The notes under the pieces are model-generated. The model made no database searches and was not told where the DNA came from. It saw only the letters and a program-made list of their open reading frames with translations. Below are positions 41,601 to 51,150 of a stretch of 64,000 bases of DNA, in pieces. How positions within the stretch are numbered: position 1 is the stretch's first letter; each line of letters begins with the position of its first letter. This stretch comes from Tomocerus qinae (Eukaryota > Arthropoda > Collembola > Entomobryomorpha > Tomoceridae). The position numbers and the translations under genes were made by a program. The DNA lies in the NCBI GenBank assembly GCA_020055645.1, contig CM034547.1, positions 27,776,513 through 27,840,512 of the forward strand, given 5' to 3'.

Positions 41601-44600
41601 TGCAACTTATGAAATGTACATGTGAAGAAATAGAGGGGAGTAAAAGTGTTCATTACGAGCTGAGAATGTTGTAACAAATTAGTGAATTGCTTGCATTTCA
41701 TTTAACGTATTAATGTATGTAGGTATCCGAATAACTGGCGCTTAGGGATCTCATCAGTGAGCAAAGGGGACGAAGGAGAGTATCAGTGCCAACTGTCGAC
41801 GCATCCGCCAAAAGCCTTGATTTTTCACTTAAAAGTGATTGGTAAGTTCAATTGCACCCTTAAGAACAAGAAAAGATAGCTTTCACTGCATATTACATTC
41901 CACCTCTGTCATTCCTTTACTTTCTTCTAAGAGAAAGTCTCGGAATTATAGATAGGCTCAATTCAGTATACCTACTGCATGTATAAATCACTACTAAAGT
42001 ATACCTGGACCTACGGAATAGACAGACAAGATGTAATAGAAGCTGCTGTGTTGAGAGAAATGAAGAGCAAAGTCCGAGTCCCGGGAGCCGTATCTAGCCA
42101 GATAATATGCAAAGCCACGAGCCAGGAAATGAATCACGAGGGAATAATTTGCTAGTGCTGAAAATGGCACGAACGAATCCTTTATTCCTACACTATATAC
42201 ACAAATGCGTATATAGTTACATAGCTAGTCTAAATACACACAAAGTGCATCACATGTTCTTACTCACTAAAGCTACATTCTAATGTGTCTGTGTGTTATA
42301 ATATATGTTGTCTACTTTAGCTGGAGGTTATGTTATGTCCCTTTCCTTTTCGTCAGTTTTCTCCGCCACAATCTGGATCGCACTTATTGCCCGTCACAGT
42401 GGCACGGAGTTTATAATGTTCCAAATGCATTGAGTAGGGAGATGAGAGCAGAGCAGAGCACACCCAAAGTAATTCATTACAGTTGCATAGCACTGACTGG
42501 ATTCCGTCATCCTTTAATTCGCCATTGGCCCCCAATATTGTGGATATACTAGTTAGTCTGTTACTCACAGCTCAGCTCAAGTTTTATGTACATCTGCTTA
42601 TCTTGTATGTTCTGTCCAAGTCTTTGCTGAGTGCGGTAACTGAAACTGATGGGCCTTTCGTTCCTTCCATGTAAAATGTAGTAATAGTATGTATGATGGT
42701 TTATTTTATGTATTCATGTGCTAGCTCCGGCTGTGCAAATTTTTGATGAGAACGGGCACGTCGTGACAGAGCGACATTATAAAGAGGACTCTTCTCTTCA
42801 TCTCACATGCAAAGCCAGTCATGTGGACAAATTACAGGATCATGTCGTGTGGCTAAAAGGAGATCGCATCCTCCCAGGAGGTGACAGTCGAATCAAAGTC
42901 AAGTAAGTAGAAATAATACTCAATAAACTTTTCATATGACATTATTAATACATAACACAAGTATTGCGATCTAAAATGAAATCATAACAGCCTTCCTCCT
43001 GATTGTCATTCCAAGTTGCATGCAACGACGTGAGTTTTATTGTCCTAAATCTTTACATAGGTATCTATCTCCATTCTACATTCTGACTGATCTCACTTTG
43101 GTGCATTTGTGTAGCATGGCTACTTCAGCAGCCTTGTCCTCGATTTTTAGGATGTATCAGCAATTTTAAATATCCGTAATGTTGTGATATACGATACAAA
43201 TGACGGTTATGCCTTTTAATGCGCATCCTCTCTATGGTCATTTGTGGTTTGTTTGCTTAAAGATGAAAGGAGTTGACTCACCAAGTCAAGGGATTTTATG
43301 TTATTAGTTTACATTACATGGAACCATTTCAATATAATGTTCTTTCTTTTTCTGCCATAATGTGAGTAATATAAAAGTATATAAAGAGTATGGTCTATCG
43401 AATAATGGGGAGATTGAGGGTATAGAGAGATTGACTAGAGTGAGTGGAGGAAATCAAAGGAGACAATACTGAGATACAGTTCACTAGAGTAGATCAGAAT
43501 TATTATGTGAGCCAATAGAGCTCGGTGGAAGGACAATTTGACAATGTAGTACGAACGTTGTCATGTCTGTCGGTGACTATGGGAGGAAGTGTGTGTTATA
43601 TGTAGTTATGTTAGTTTTGTATGGATTGAATGGAATGTTATTTGATATTGAATGACCTGCAGGCAGTTGAAGAATTCGACAACTGGCGAGGCGAGTGCGT
43701 TTCTCTCCGTCCTGTCCGTAAGGAAAGGAGATTCTGGGAATTACACTTGTCGTGCTTCCTCTTTGGCATCTAACACCATTGCCGTTCATGTGTTAAATGG
43801 TACGTTTAATGCGAACGAATCTCTTCTATGATTGCAGCCAGAAATGGTTATTTCTTCGTGTCTAAATATGCACATTGGTACATAGTCCATGTCCATTCCC
43901 GTAGAGAAACTGCTCTGTTATACGCTGTACAGTACAGATACTAAGATTCCGTTTCGTCGAGATAGAATTGACTTTGACTGGTGGTCATAATGCATCGTAT
44001 GAGTTTCTCTGTTATACGTATCTGTCCTGGGGTGTTATTCTATTCTGACTGAACCTATTACGTCGGCTATCCATTTATTTTATCATACTTATTCTTAGTA
44101 CCTATTTATGTATTCTCTACAGTATATGTATAGGGAGAGGACATCGGAAGATGGAAAGTATACATCTTTTCACTGTTATCTGTAGTTGAAGGCAATTTAA
44201 TATATTTATGTGACTAGGTACTAGTTTTTAGCCTTAATACATACATATCCAGTAATGGATGTGTTACTTATTATTATAGGCATAGTAAAAACTTGAAAAA
44301 GAATTATTGCTGTGAAATTCGCAGTAATAGTAGACACCCTGGGTATTATTGTAGCTGATGTATGTGTATTATAGGAAATTATGAAAGGGCTTAATAGACT
44401 AAGTAGATTGAGAATAGGACAAGGACACATGGAGGAGAGTTAAGATATCATAACAGAGTAGGTAACTAGTGTAAGAAGAGAGTGAGTAGTGAAATAAGGA
44501 AGATGCTCTAGTGAGATAATCTTGTGGATTCATGAATTGATCTGGACGTGTGACAGGAGAGCTTCCGGCGGCCGTCCAGCACGAAAACTCGGCTAATGTG

Positions 44601-44705
44601 CTCGTCGGCTGTTATCTGAGCCGGGGACTGGGACTGGTGACATGGCTCTTACTATTGATTTCCCTCTTGCCGTCTATTTTGCATATGCCAGCCAACTTCT
44701 CGTAG
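5605..44705 (+). CDS. dpr: Dpr-family two-Ig-domain neuronal cell-surface protein (whole gene, 7 coding exons)
   Basis: Spliced CDS: 5605-5680, 25489-26000, 41370-41464, 41723-41841, 42725-42902, 43663-43799, 44557-44705. All six introns are GT-AG, the phases agree at every junction, and the product is 421 residues. Order in the protein: signal peptide (1-25), Ser/Thr/His-rich linker (~26-165), Ig1 (~168-267) with C187, W199 and C250, Ig2 (~269-370) with C296, W310 and C356, then a hydrophobic C-terminal segment (~397-414). Family marks seen are VSWLRKR, LLTVGNQTY, PNNWRL, YQCQLSTHPP and DSGNYTC. Known of the family: Dprs are membrane-tethered neuronal receptors that bind DIP Ig proteins through their first Ig domain and guide synaptic partner choice. 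Five N-glycosylation sequons lie in the ectodomain (NKT 42, NRT 169, NQT 214, NST 331, NYT 353) and a sixth (NFS 419) in the C-terminal tail. The symbol is a family name only; I cannot assign a paralogue number. A DIP is less likely, because it would have three Ig domains and lack the LLTVG motif. Confidence 0.93.
6091..6107. repeat. Perfect 17-nt palindrome ATACCGGTTACCGGTAT
   Basis: Two 8-bp arms (ATACCGGT and its complement) flank a single T, in intron 1 about 400 bp after exon 1. The core contains ACCGGTT, which matches the known binding consensus of Grainyhead-type factors. A regulatory role is inference from that match and the position. Confidence 0.6.
9509..9540. repeat. 32-nt imperfect palindrome
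   Basis: ACCTAATT at the left pairs with AATTAGGT at the right, and the centre GAAAATATTTTC is itself palindromic. Only the two positions between arm and core fail to pair. Function unknown; it could form a cruciform or a snap-back hairpin in RNA. Confidence 0.7.
25033..25067 (+). repeat. Degenerate AATGT pentamer repeat
   Basis: Seven 5-bp units in the order AATGT, AACCT, AATGT, AATGT, AACGT, AATGT, AATGG. It explains the pseudo-repetitive look of the 101-codon frame on the minus strand at 24952-25257, which is therefore unlikely to be a gene. Confidence 0.8.
25489..26000 (+). CDS. dpr: Dpr-like exon 2: low-complexity linker and start of Ig1
   Basis: Acceptor TTTTTGTTTCAG ends at 25488 and donor ACC|GTAAGT begins at 26001. 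The exon adds residues 26-196. Residues ~60-90 are Thr/Ala/Ser-rich (runs such as STTTIASSLT), 99-109 are His/Pro/Ser-rich, and 151-157 is a seven-serine run. This linker is likely extended and O-glycosylated. From about residue 163 the sequence becomes Ig1: SNRTTISIVARAGQTVLFDC supplies the A to B strands and the first disulfide cysteine (C187). The linker is long for the family, where Ig1 often follows the signal peptide after a shorter, variable stretch. The exon ends in phase 0 just before the VSW strand. Confidence 0.92.
30887..31166 (+). repeat. 40-bp minisatellite, seven tandem copies
   Basis: Seven consecutive 40-bp units start at 30887, 30927, 30967, 31007, 31047, 31087 and 31127. 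Each has the pattern GAAAATCAACAG-AAAATCAAAA-TGATTAATGTTGACTAT with few substitutions; the first unit is the most diverged. A partial, decayed unit precedes at about 30858-30886. Late units alternate between TTGATTAATG and TTTATTAATG, suggesting a higher-order 80-bp duplication. Confidence 0.92.
31153..31608 (+). repeat. Tandem module copy A of the composite element
   Basis: Aligns along its whole length with 31631-32097. Shared landmarks in order: GGCTATCA/GACTATCA near the left, AAATAGATTTATTT, GAAGCGG, CGCTAACAAT, GACAAAGTGAGCGCGCG, TCAGCAAC, GGTCCATAGGCA, TTTTTGCCAAGTTT, a GGAC array (31549-31574), TTCTATAAGCTGCC and TCAGGCGAGCT at the end. Many substitutions and small indels separate the copies, so the duplication is not recent. 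Chance frames here encode Arg-Thr-Asp-Gly runs from the GGAC array and are not genes. Confidence 0.88.
31631..32097 (+). repeat. Tandem module copy B of the composite element
   Basis: Second copy of the module, separated from copy A by about 22 bp. It has a longer GGAC/GTAC-type array (32025-32060) and ends with the same TTCAGGCGAGCTAA. Both copies carry the internal motif TTGACTAT-AAAATGA (31394 and 31880 areas), which resembles the 40-bp minisatellite monomer to the left. Confidence 0.88.
32795..33184 (+). other. Unrecognised 129-codon open frame downstream of the repeat element
   Basis: Open frame from an ATG at 32795 to TAA at 33182. The second half (from about residue 53, RDRRVMEKLLLKLNDYV) is charged and amphipathic and looks more protein-like than the first. 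No known domain is recognised. It begins about 700 bp after the composite element at 30767-32097, so a remnant of an associated mobile-element gene is conceivable, but nothing visible supports that. Chance remains likely. Confidence 0.15.
36707..36976 (+). other. Unrecognised protein-like open frame in intron 2
   Basis: A frame without ATG start, open from 36707 to TAG at 36974, has composition more like protein than its neighbours: GC-richer, a cysteine cluster (WKCECAPKSIFCSC), a hydrophobic stretch (LLIISVFIAQINL) and an acidic segment after it. It has no family I recognise. A minus-strand frame of 72 codons overlaps. It could be an exon of an unknown nested gene, a decayed insertion or chance. 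Confidence 0.15.
39513..39530 (+). repeat. ATG/GAT trinucleotide microsatellite
   Basis: Six uninterrupted ATG units, followed after GCTG by another TGATGATG stretch to about 39543. Confidence 0.9.
39640..39654 (+). repeat. AG dinucleotide microsatellite
   Basis: Seven AG units within a purine-rich strand that continues as AAAGCAAAAGAAAAG. Confidence 0.9.
41370..41464 (+). CDS. dpr: Dpr-like exon 3: Ig1 C to D strands
   Basis: Acceptor TTTTTAATTGCAG ends at 41369 and donor TTCAG|GTAAGC begins at 41465. It encodes residues 197-227 and two bases of codon 228. VSWLRKR contains the invariant core Trp (W199), and LLTVGNQTYNSD is the Dpr family signature segment following the C strand. An N-glycosylation sequon (NQT) lies in it. 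The exon begins in phase 0 and ends in phase 2, matching exons 2 and 4. Confidence 0.93.
41723..41841 (+). CDS. dpr: Dpr-like exon 4: Ig1 E to G strands
   Basis: Acceptor GTATGTAG ends at 41722 (a weak pyrimidine tract, but the only one keeping frame) and donor ATTG|GTAAGT starts at 41842. It encodes residues 229-267 and finishes codon 228. YPNNWRL is the conserved Dpr E-strand segment. KGDEGEYQCQLSTHPP carries the Asp-x-Gly-x-Tyr-x-Cys motif with C250, the second Ig1 cysteine. The following LIFHLKVI forms the G strand and leads into Ig2. Confidence 0.93.
41842..42724 (+). other. Intron 4 of the Dpr-like gene
   Basis: GT-AG intron of 883 bp in phase 1. Nothing but short chance frames was seen. 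The neighbouring intron 3 (41465-41722) is only 258 bp. Confidence 0.85.
42725..42902 (+). CDS. dpr: Dpr-like exon 5: Ig2 first half
   Basis: Acceptor TTCATGTGCTAG ends at 42724 and donor GTCAA|GTAAGT starts at 42903. It encodes residues 268-326, with codon 268 split. APAVQIFDENG matches the usual Dpr inter-domain start (Pro-x-Val-x-Ile-x-Asp-Glu). HYKEDSSLHLTC gives the B strand with C296, and HVVWLKGDRIL gives the C strand with the core Trp (W310). The exon ends in phase 2. Confidence 0.93.
42903..43662 (+). other. Intron 5 of the Dpr-like gene
   Basis: GT-AG intron of 760 bp in phase 2 that splits Ig2. No internal feature was recognised. Confidence 0.85.
43663..43799 (+). CDS. dpr: Dpr-like exon 6: Ig2 second half
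   Basis: Acceptor GACCTGCAG ends at 43662 and donor AATG|GTACGT starts at 43800. It encodes residues 328-372 and completes codon 327. The motif RKGDSGNYTCRASS holds the Ig2 Asp-x-Gly-x-Tyr-x-Cys pattern with C356. The exon closes with VHVLNG, a segment strongly conserved at the end of Ig2 in Dprs. Two sequons (NST, NYT) are present. Confidence 0.93.
43800..44556 (+). other. Intron 6 of the Dpr-like gene
   Basis: GT-AG intron of 757 bp in phase 1 that separates Ig2 from the C-terminal anchor exon. No internal feature was recognised. Confidence 0.85.
44557..44705 (+). CDS. dpr: Dpr-like exon 7: C-terminal membrane anchor and stop
   Basis: Acceptor ACGTGTGACAG ends at 44556. The exon completes Gly373 and encodes GELPAAVQHENSAN, matching the family's post-Ig2 stretch (Gly-Glu-x-Pro-Ala-Ala-x-Gln-His), then a hydrophobic run (GLGLVTWLLLLISLLP) and seven residues before TAG at 44703-44705. 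A hydrophobic segment this close to the C-terminus, after a small-residue region, fits a GPI-anchor signal. A single transmembrane helix with almost no cytoplasmic tail is the alternative. Confidence 0.88.
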
Positions 44706-45617
44706 GACGAGTCCAAAATACTCTCCCAAAGATGCTTCCTCCGACTTCCTCATGACTGCCACAGTGAATGACAAGAGGATTGCATGGCAGAACAGAACCA
44801 TGGCGAGCATTGTCATCTCCAGCCCTGGACTGGACTACATGGACTCCTGTCTGACAGTTCAACCACATACCACTCCTACTAAACTTCGCATAATATCCTA
44901 TTTATTTCTTCCTTTAGACCACAGCACGTCATCTGATAACCAAATCCTCGTCCCTACAACTTACAACCACTCACTCTCGCACTTATTACATGCCATCCTA
45001 TACCTACTTTACTACAATGACGAAGAGCTACATGAACTCTCTTGGGTATTGCATTCCACAGCCTTTTCAATGAGATACTAATACTACGTATATAATATGG
45101 AGAGAATATCACAAAAGGGAAAAAAATGATTCAACTCAACCTTCAACCCAAGCCAAATATGACAAGTGGCCGTTGACCGTGTGACGGCGAATATTCTTCA
45201 GAACTTGGCTTGGCTTTCTCTATCTTATTCCACTGTGCTCCTACTCCGAAATGTAGACGGAAGAAAAGTAAGAAAATCGTATTGTACTATTTGACTTATA
45301 TCTGGAGCGTAAATAGAAAAATTTATGCAATGTATATAAACATAGTCTAAATCAAAACCTCAATTTTCTTGCTGCATATCAAAAAGATATTAAATGCAGA
45401 CACATTATTAACTAGAAGAGTAGGGGAGAGTAGAAAATGGTAGAAAAGAAGTTCCCATTTTACTACTTTCTCTTTTTATCTATGGCAAAGTCAGATGTAA
45501 TAGTGAAGCAATTCTTTTACTGTTTTTATCTTTAGTTCAACGTTTTATATCATTGGGTGACTAGAGTAGTGTAGCAGTAGTGTGTATATTTTGTACATAT
45601 TTTTTTATTTGGTATAG

Positions 45618-45761
45618 AAAAGCCCGTCTGAGTTGAGACGAAGGGAATCTCTGGACTGTGAACGTCGGTTAGAGCGGAAGCTGGACAGAGAAGAATCAGA
45701 CTGGACTGAACTTGGACTAGAAGCTAACTGTGTATGTATACGCAAGGAGAAGAGATATTGA
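45618..45761 (+). other. Possible isolated exon downstream of the Dpr-like stop codon
   Basis: A pyrimidine-rich acceptor (TTTTTTTATTTGGTATAG) ends at 45617. It is followed by a frame open for 47 codons to TGA at 45759, strongly charged (for example SELRRRESLDCERRLERKLD). There is no in-frame ATG, so it would need an upstream exon. If exon 6 of the Dpr-like gene were spliced here instead of to exon 7, the phase would give only a few residues before TGA, that is, a product without the membrane anchor. Both ideas are inference. Confidence 0.2.
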
Positions 45762-45787
45762 GAGTGTAAGGAGAGATATAATAATGG

Positions 45788-46198
45788 ATGGTAAGGAGGA
45801 GGAAAGAAAAAGTAACGTGGTGGTGTGTGGTGGCCAAGTGTGAGAAGAAAGGAGGGAAATCCATGCCATGCCAGGGTAAGCGTAAGGCAAAATCAGACAT
45901 GCCAAAGAAAGTCTGTAGAATTTCGAGTCGGTTTGTTGTGCAACGAGGAGTGAGTTTTTCAGTTGGTTCTAAATACATTTGTACTGAGTATAGGGAAGCA
46001 GTAGACATAAACTACAGTCCGCGTTGTCTTCTTGCTGTAAAGATGAAACGAAAGGAAAAGGAAAGGAGACGAGCCATGCAGGATCGGATCCTGACGGAGA
46101 ACAGAAAGTTGTGCAAAAAGGTTTGCCGTAGAAATAGCCCACAAGGGGCATACATATACCAATATATACGCAGTCTGCCATGCGATGCCATGCCATGA
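45788..46198 (+). other. Unrecognised 136-codon basic open frame
   Basis: The longest open frame after the Dpr-like gene, starting MVRRRKEK and very rich in Lys, Arg and Cys. The purine-rich strand makes such composition easy to obtain by chance, and two frames of 90-94 codons overlap it on the other strand. No domain is recognised; probably not a gene. Confidence 0.12.
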
Positions 46199-49100
46199 TG
46201 TCATGCCATGAACTACTATGTACTTTACCATACCAGTGTTCCACTAACTTCAACTACTTAATACTTTCTCTAGTTCAAACCACGATCATATTATTAGAAT
46301 GTGCAGAACTCTGCACTGCTACCCACTCTCTGCCTGTACTTCAGGGAGAAATGAATAGAGAAAAAGAAAGTAAAATCTACAACTTACACTAATGCATATT
46401 ACTCCCTCTCTATGTATGTGTGCAGATAACTTACAGATATTATTATCTATCTTTCAATATAGACTCTATATATGTACAGTACACTCGTAATTTCACCTCC
46501 AATGTCTACATTACAAGATATATATGTTCTACATCCATAACTAACAATCCAGTCAGTCCATACTGTAACAAACGAACTACGGCAATGGCTTTCACCTAGA
46601 TACTCTCTTTCCTATGAATCATCACCTAAGCATCTGTACCACTTGACTATTACACCCGTCATATATATTTACTATTAGATATTTCCCTCGTAAAATTAAA
46701 AGTTGAAATTGGACAAGTTTCATTAGAATTGCTATGTAGTATTTATGATTCTAATTCCCTACCGTTTTCTCCTCCGCCGACTTAGTTATGTCACTGTATG
46801 AATACTATATCTATGTTTACAACTGTTGTGCTCCTTTGCGCCAAGAATTCTAACTTCTATCATGCTAACATTACATCCAACAAGAAATATGACTTCATAG
46901 AATGTTGTTTCAACCAAATTGGATTACTTTCATACCTACTCTCCTTCAATTCTAATCAAATGGTAGGTACCCTTTAGGTTTAGCATTTTTAACATGTAAT
47001 ACCTATAGCAATTACGAAAGAAATGATGCCAATATTCATAGAGAGTAAAAACAAGCTGTATATGCGCCAAGGCCAACTATATGAAAACCACTTGGGCATG
47101 CAGAGAAAAAAGATTGATGGAAATTAATATGGGTCGGGACGTTAGAAGTGTGGATACCTACAATTTAATGAATATGAGTTTATCTGATGCATTTGTTCAA
47201 TGTGTTGCGCTGCTGCGAGGGATTTCATGTGTTGCTATTTATTACAAGTAGTAGATAGCATAGTCTACTCAAACACAATAAAATTACCTTTCCCTCAGAA
47301 AATTACAAACCCCAATGTACTAAAGTATTCCTTGGCAGAAGCCAGACAGACTAAAAAAAGCGTAATAAGTAACAACATAAGAGAGAAAAGCTACAATGGA
47401 TTTCTCAGAAAGCAATTCTACAGAGACTTTACTTTCGTTTACCACAAAAGTACCTAACAAACAGCCAACTAAACACAAATTGCAACACTATCTTGATGTA
47501 TGAATTTGTAATGTATCGGTTCTATGTACTTATATAGTTGTAGTAATATCTAAGGTATGTTACTACTGTGTGTGCATTATTTATTATTATCTACGAGCAC
47601 AGTCTAGCATTGTAAATGTAAATTAAAAAGTTTGATATAATTCTTGGCCATGTACAATAAAGAGTTATTGATAGATAGGTATTGTTAGATGATACGGAAT
47701 GAGAAAGAAAGATTTTTACGAGTGTGAGTGAAAGTCTGCGGAAAATAAAGCATTGGTGGTAAAAAGCATGTAAGCGCTTCGACAGTTATATTTTCCTCCC
47801 CTCTCTTCCACCACTTATGAAAGTAGCACAAAAGAGGCCGTGTAAGTAGCAAGTAGAAAAAAAGAACAACACTGATACTAAAATCTATACTTTTCTTGTT
47901 CGTCTGTTGTAGGAATTTGAAATACAAATAGGATAGTGTACTATATAATATGCGTATGGGGAATTTGTGGATGTCGATAGGTATGCCTCTATTACTACAT
48001 TTATATTATTACACAATACCACAGAGGACTACTGCTGCAAAATTAGATGCCTACATAATACATTATGGAAAACGTCAACGTTCTAAGTGTTTCCACGATG
48101 CCAATGCCAACTATATGTGTAGTGTCAGTATGAATGGAAGTATATGTGCACCCTATCAAAACTATAGTACTAAATTGAACATTCTCACAGACAGACTCGT
48201 ATTATTCTGTCATAATCGGTATATGCCCATTGTATTATTATAGTGAATAGAATTGTATTGAGATGATGTGCTGAATACATAGAATACTAAATGCACTAGG
48301 ACATAAAGGAACAAAATAATATTAAATGATAATAAAACGTATTGTGCATATGTATTATTGCACTGCACCTAACATTGATACTACATGTACTATAAAAATA
48401 ATCCACATAATATTATACTAAAAACATAGTATTTCTTGAATGTATCAGTATTCATAAGCAAATATATTATGGAATCATTTATGTTCGGCCCATTCATTAC
48501 ATGTTTACATACATGAATGTATCTAAGCTAGTAATATATTTAAAATTACTACGTAAGCAAAAGTGTTTTTGTGTGTCCATATAATATAGGTACTTTCAAT
48601 TGTGAATGTGGACGAGTTTTGTTAGGAAATAATGTGTAAATGTACATATGAAAGTATATCGGTATGTATGGAATTATTGCAGTACATATACTCGTACCTA
48701 TAATATACTCACATAAGTTAAGGAATCAAGGAGCGGATCTAAAATAAATGTAAAGGTAAAATTATTCCCCTATACTGTAGCACTAAATGTTGTAGTGACG
48801 ATAGTAAGTATGACAATGCAAATGGAAGGAAAGCCGAAGGAGGCATATAAGGACGAATAAAGTATAACTTAGTTTTGCAATAAAAAATCACCGTGTGGTC
48901 TCCGTTCAAAGTACTAAATGGAATTTAGTAGCATCATTGCATAGTTTTTTGGTTGCCATCCTTCAAAACTGTATATATTTATAGTTATTGTCCTAGATAT
49001 TCTAGTATACAGAAAAAATGGTAAGTACTTATTTAAGTCTATGACTATTAATAATAAGCTTATTATATACGAAGGTAAGCGTATATCTTTGTGAAATAAT

Positions 49101-51029
49101 ATGTATCAGCTTGTAATGAAGTAGATTGTCTGAAAAAAATGGAGATTACAAGAGGTATAGTAGTAGTAGCATGATTATTTCTGCTGTCGGGGGTAACATT
49201 AGGTAGACAAGACATTTCATAGGTACTTTTATTTGAATGCGGACAAGGTAAAGTCTAATGGCAAATAGGATAAAGCTGCAGTTCGTGTTTGCTGTCAAGA
49301 GATACATTAAGTTTTAGTTTTGGTGTTTCATAGTTATGAAATGCTTTTCAGCTGTCAAATGACACGCATCTTTCTTTTATTTAGCTTGAGGAGAGCTATT
49401 GTTTTCGGGGAAGCAATGACATTGCAAACATTTATGACAGGAGAAAGGAAAAGTGTTTTAACTTTTGAAAAAAATAGTAAAAATAACAATAAAAATGTTG
49501 CCGGTTGCCATCAGGCTATATTTTTATGACACCGTGAAACAACTGTGTCTAAGTAAGGAAAGGAAGCTAAGGGCTCATCAAATAATTGCATTTTTGTGCA
49601 GGCAGGACAAGGACACGGAATGCACGTTGGTGGTGTGAAAGAATGAAATAGCGCGGCATGGTGTATCTGTGTGGTAGTGGGGTACTTAAATATAATCCTG
49701 TGTTATGTAATGCCATCTTATTTTATCCAGTGCATTTTAGTTGAGGAGGAGAGCTGCTTCGAGGATAAAAACCTTTATGCCTAATATAATGTAAGTAAGA
49801 CGGTTCCCAGTTCGGTTTAAGTTCCATAAGTTAAGTTGTAAAGTGGGCTTTGTATTTGAATGAGCTGAGAGTTGGGTTTCTTGTGCGGCGGCGGTGAAAG
49901 TGGCAGGAGACGAAGGGATATGAGCTTTCTCACAGGATTACTGTCAAGTTGCTGTCTGCTGTTTTGGACACTGAATGGGCTGTCGTCGTTCCCTTTGAAG
50001 ATCCACTCTCCGACAGCTCTTTGCGGTCTCTCTATACCCTCCTCTGTACAGTAATCACCCTCCTGCATCCTTACCACTTACTAAGTATCTATGTTACATA
50101 AATACAAAGATCTAATATCTCTACTCCCAACCACAATGCAACTTACCCAACTTGTAAATATTTTATACACTCAAAGTACTTATATCAACTACCAAAACTA
50201 CTGTAATGCTTAGAATTTGCATCTATAAGTAGGCCACTTCCAACCTTACACCTCTCTTATTGCATATTTATCAACACTGTCCAAATTAGCTGAGCTATTT
50301 TGGGATCTAAAGGTACTTTCAAAATATTTACAAAACCATCTTTCATGTTTACAACTTCGTCTTCTGTATCTACAGAAATAATTATAAAGTTCTATTAAAT
50401 ATAGATAGCTCAACTAATGCTATACACTAGTACTAAAGGAATAGACAACCAGTACAGTTTTTAAATACAGAACCTCTTATAGACTAGTGCGGTAGTGGTT
50501 TTGCCAAATAATATTACTAAATTGCAATATGACTTTACAACGGTACGACACAAATGTCACTTTCCATTGTCATTTTACCTTAGTGAAAATGACGTAAACA
50601 TTCCAAAGCGTCCACGTCCTTGGATCTATTTATGTGGCGTTATGTATTATGTCTACATTAACTTTGAAGGTAAAAACTACCATTAATATTAGCGTAATTC
50701 TACACAGGAAGAAGTTGTAAAGAATATTTTATTCTTTACAAGATACACAGCTCTATTTGCATTTGATGTAAACCTAGGCTCAAGTAATTAGGTAAACTAA
50801 GGGATGAACTATGGAAAATCAACTAAGATTGTGTCACTGCCAGCTCAATATCCCAATTATCTACCTATGTAAATTGCAGGGAAAATTATGTTCCATAAAA
50901 CCGCTGTCCACCCTTGTTTCTTGGCCTTTTTCTTGTTCTTGTTTGTTGGAGTAACTTCACTCTCGGTGGACTCTGTTCCAATAGTGTTGAGTTACAATAT
51001 AATATTAATTTTGTCGTAAAGTTTAAGGT

Positions 51030-51067
51030 TAACTCAAACTTGATTTCCAAAACGTAAGTTTGAGTTA
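51030..51067. repeat. 12-bp inverted repeat with 14-nt loop
   Basis: TAACTCAAACTT at 51030-51041 is perfectly complementary to AAGTTTGAGTTA at 51056-51067. The right arm's TTGAGTTACAAT also occurs in direct orientation about 75 bp upstream, near 50986, so the arm sequence is present three times within 80 bp. Confidence 0.75.
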
Positions 51068-51115
51068 CAATTTATTTTGTTAAGCTTCGTTGATTGAATT
51101 GCATGAATATCAAAA

Positions 51116-51150
51116 TCTAAATCATAAAATCACTTATTTTATGATTTGGA
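51116..51150. repeat. 15-bp stem-loop with 5-nt loop
   Basis: AAATCATAAAAT (51119-51130) and ATTTTATGATTT (51136-51147) pair perfectly around CACTT. Three more pairs (one G-U) extend the stem outward to 51116 and 51150. It lies 49 bp after the preceding inverted repeat. The stem is too short for a typical pre-miRNA. Confidence 0.75.

Larger units (their letters stand above)
44706..47700 (+). other. Probable 3' UTR and downstream flank of the Dpr-like gene
   Basis: Sequence after the stop codon. Candidate poly(A) signals are ATTAAA at 45389-45394 and AATAAA at 47277-47282 and 47656-47661; another AATAAA follows at 47744-47749. None can be preferred without transcript data. The stretch also contains a splice-acceptor-preceded open frame at 45618-45761, a 136-codon basic open frame at 45788-46198 and CATGC-type short repeats near 45863 and 46178-46208. 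Confidence 0.4.
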
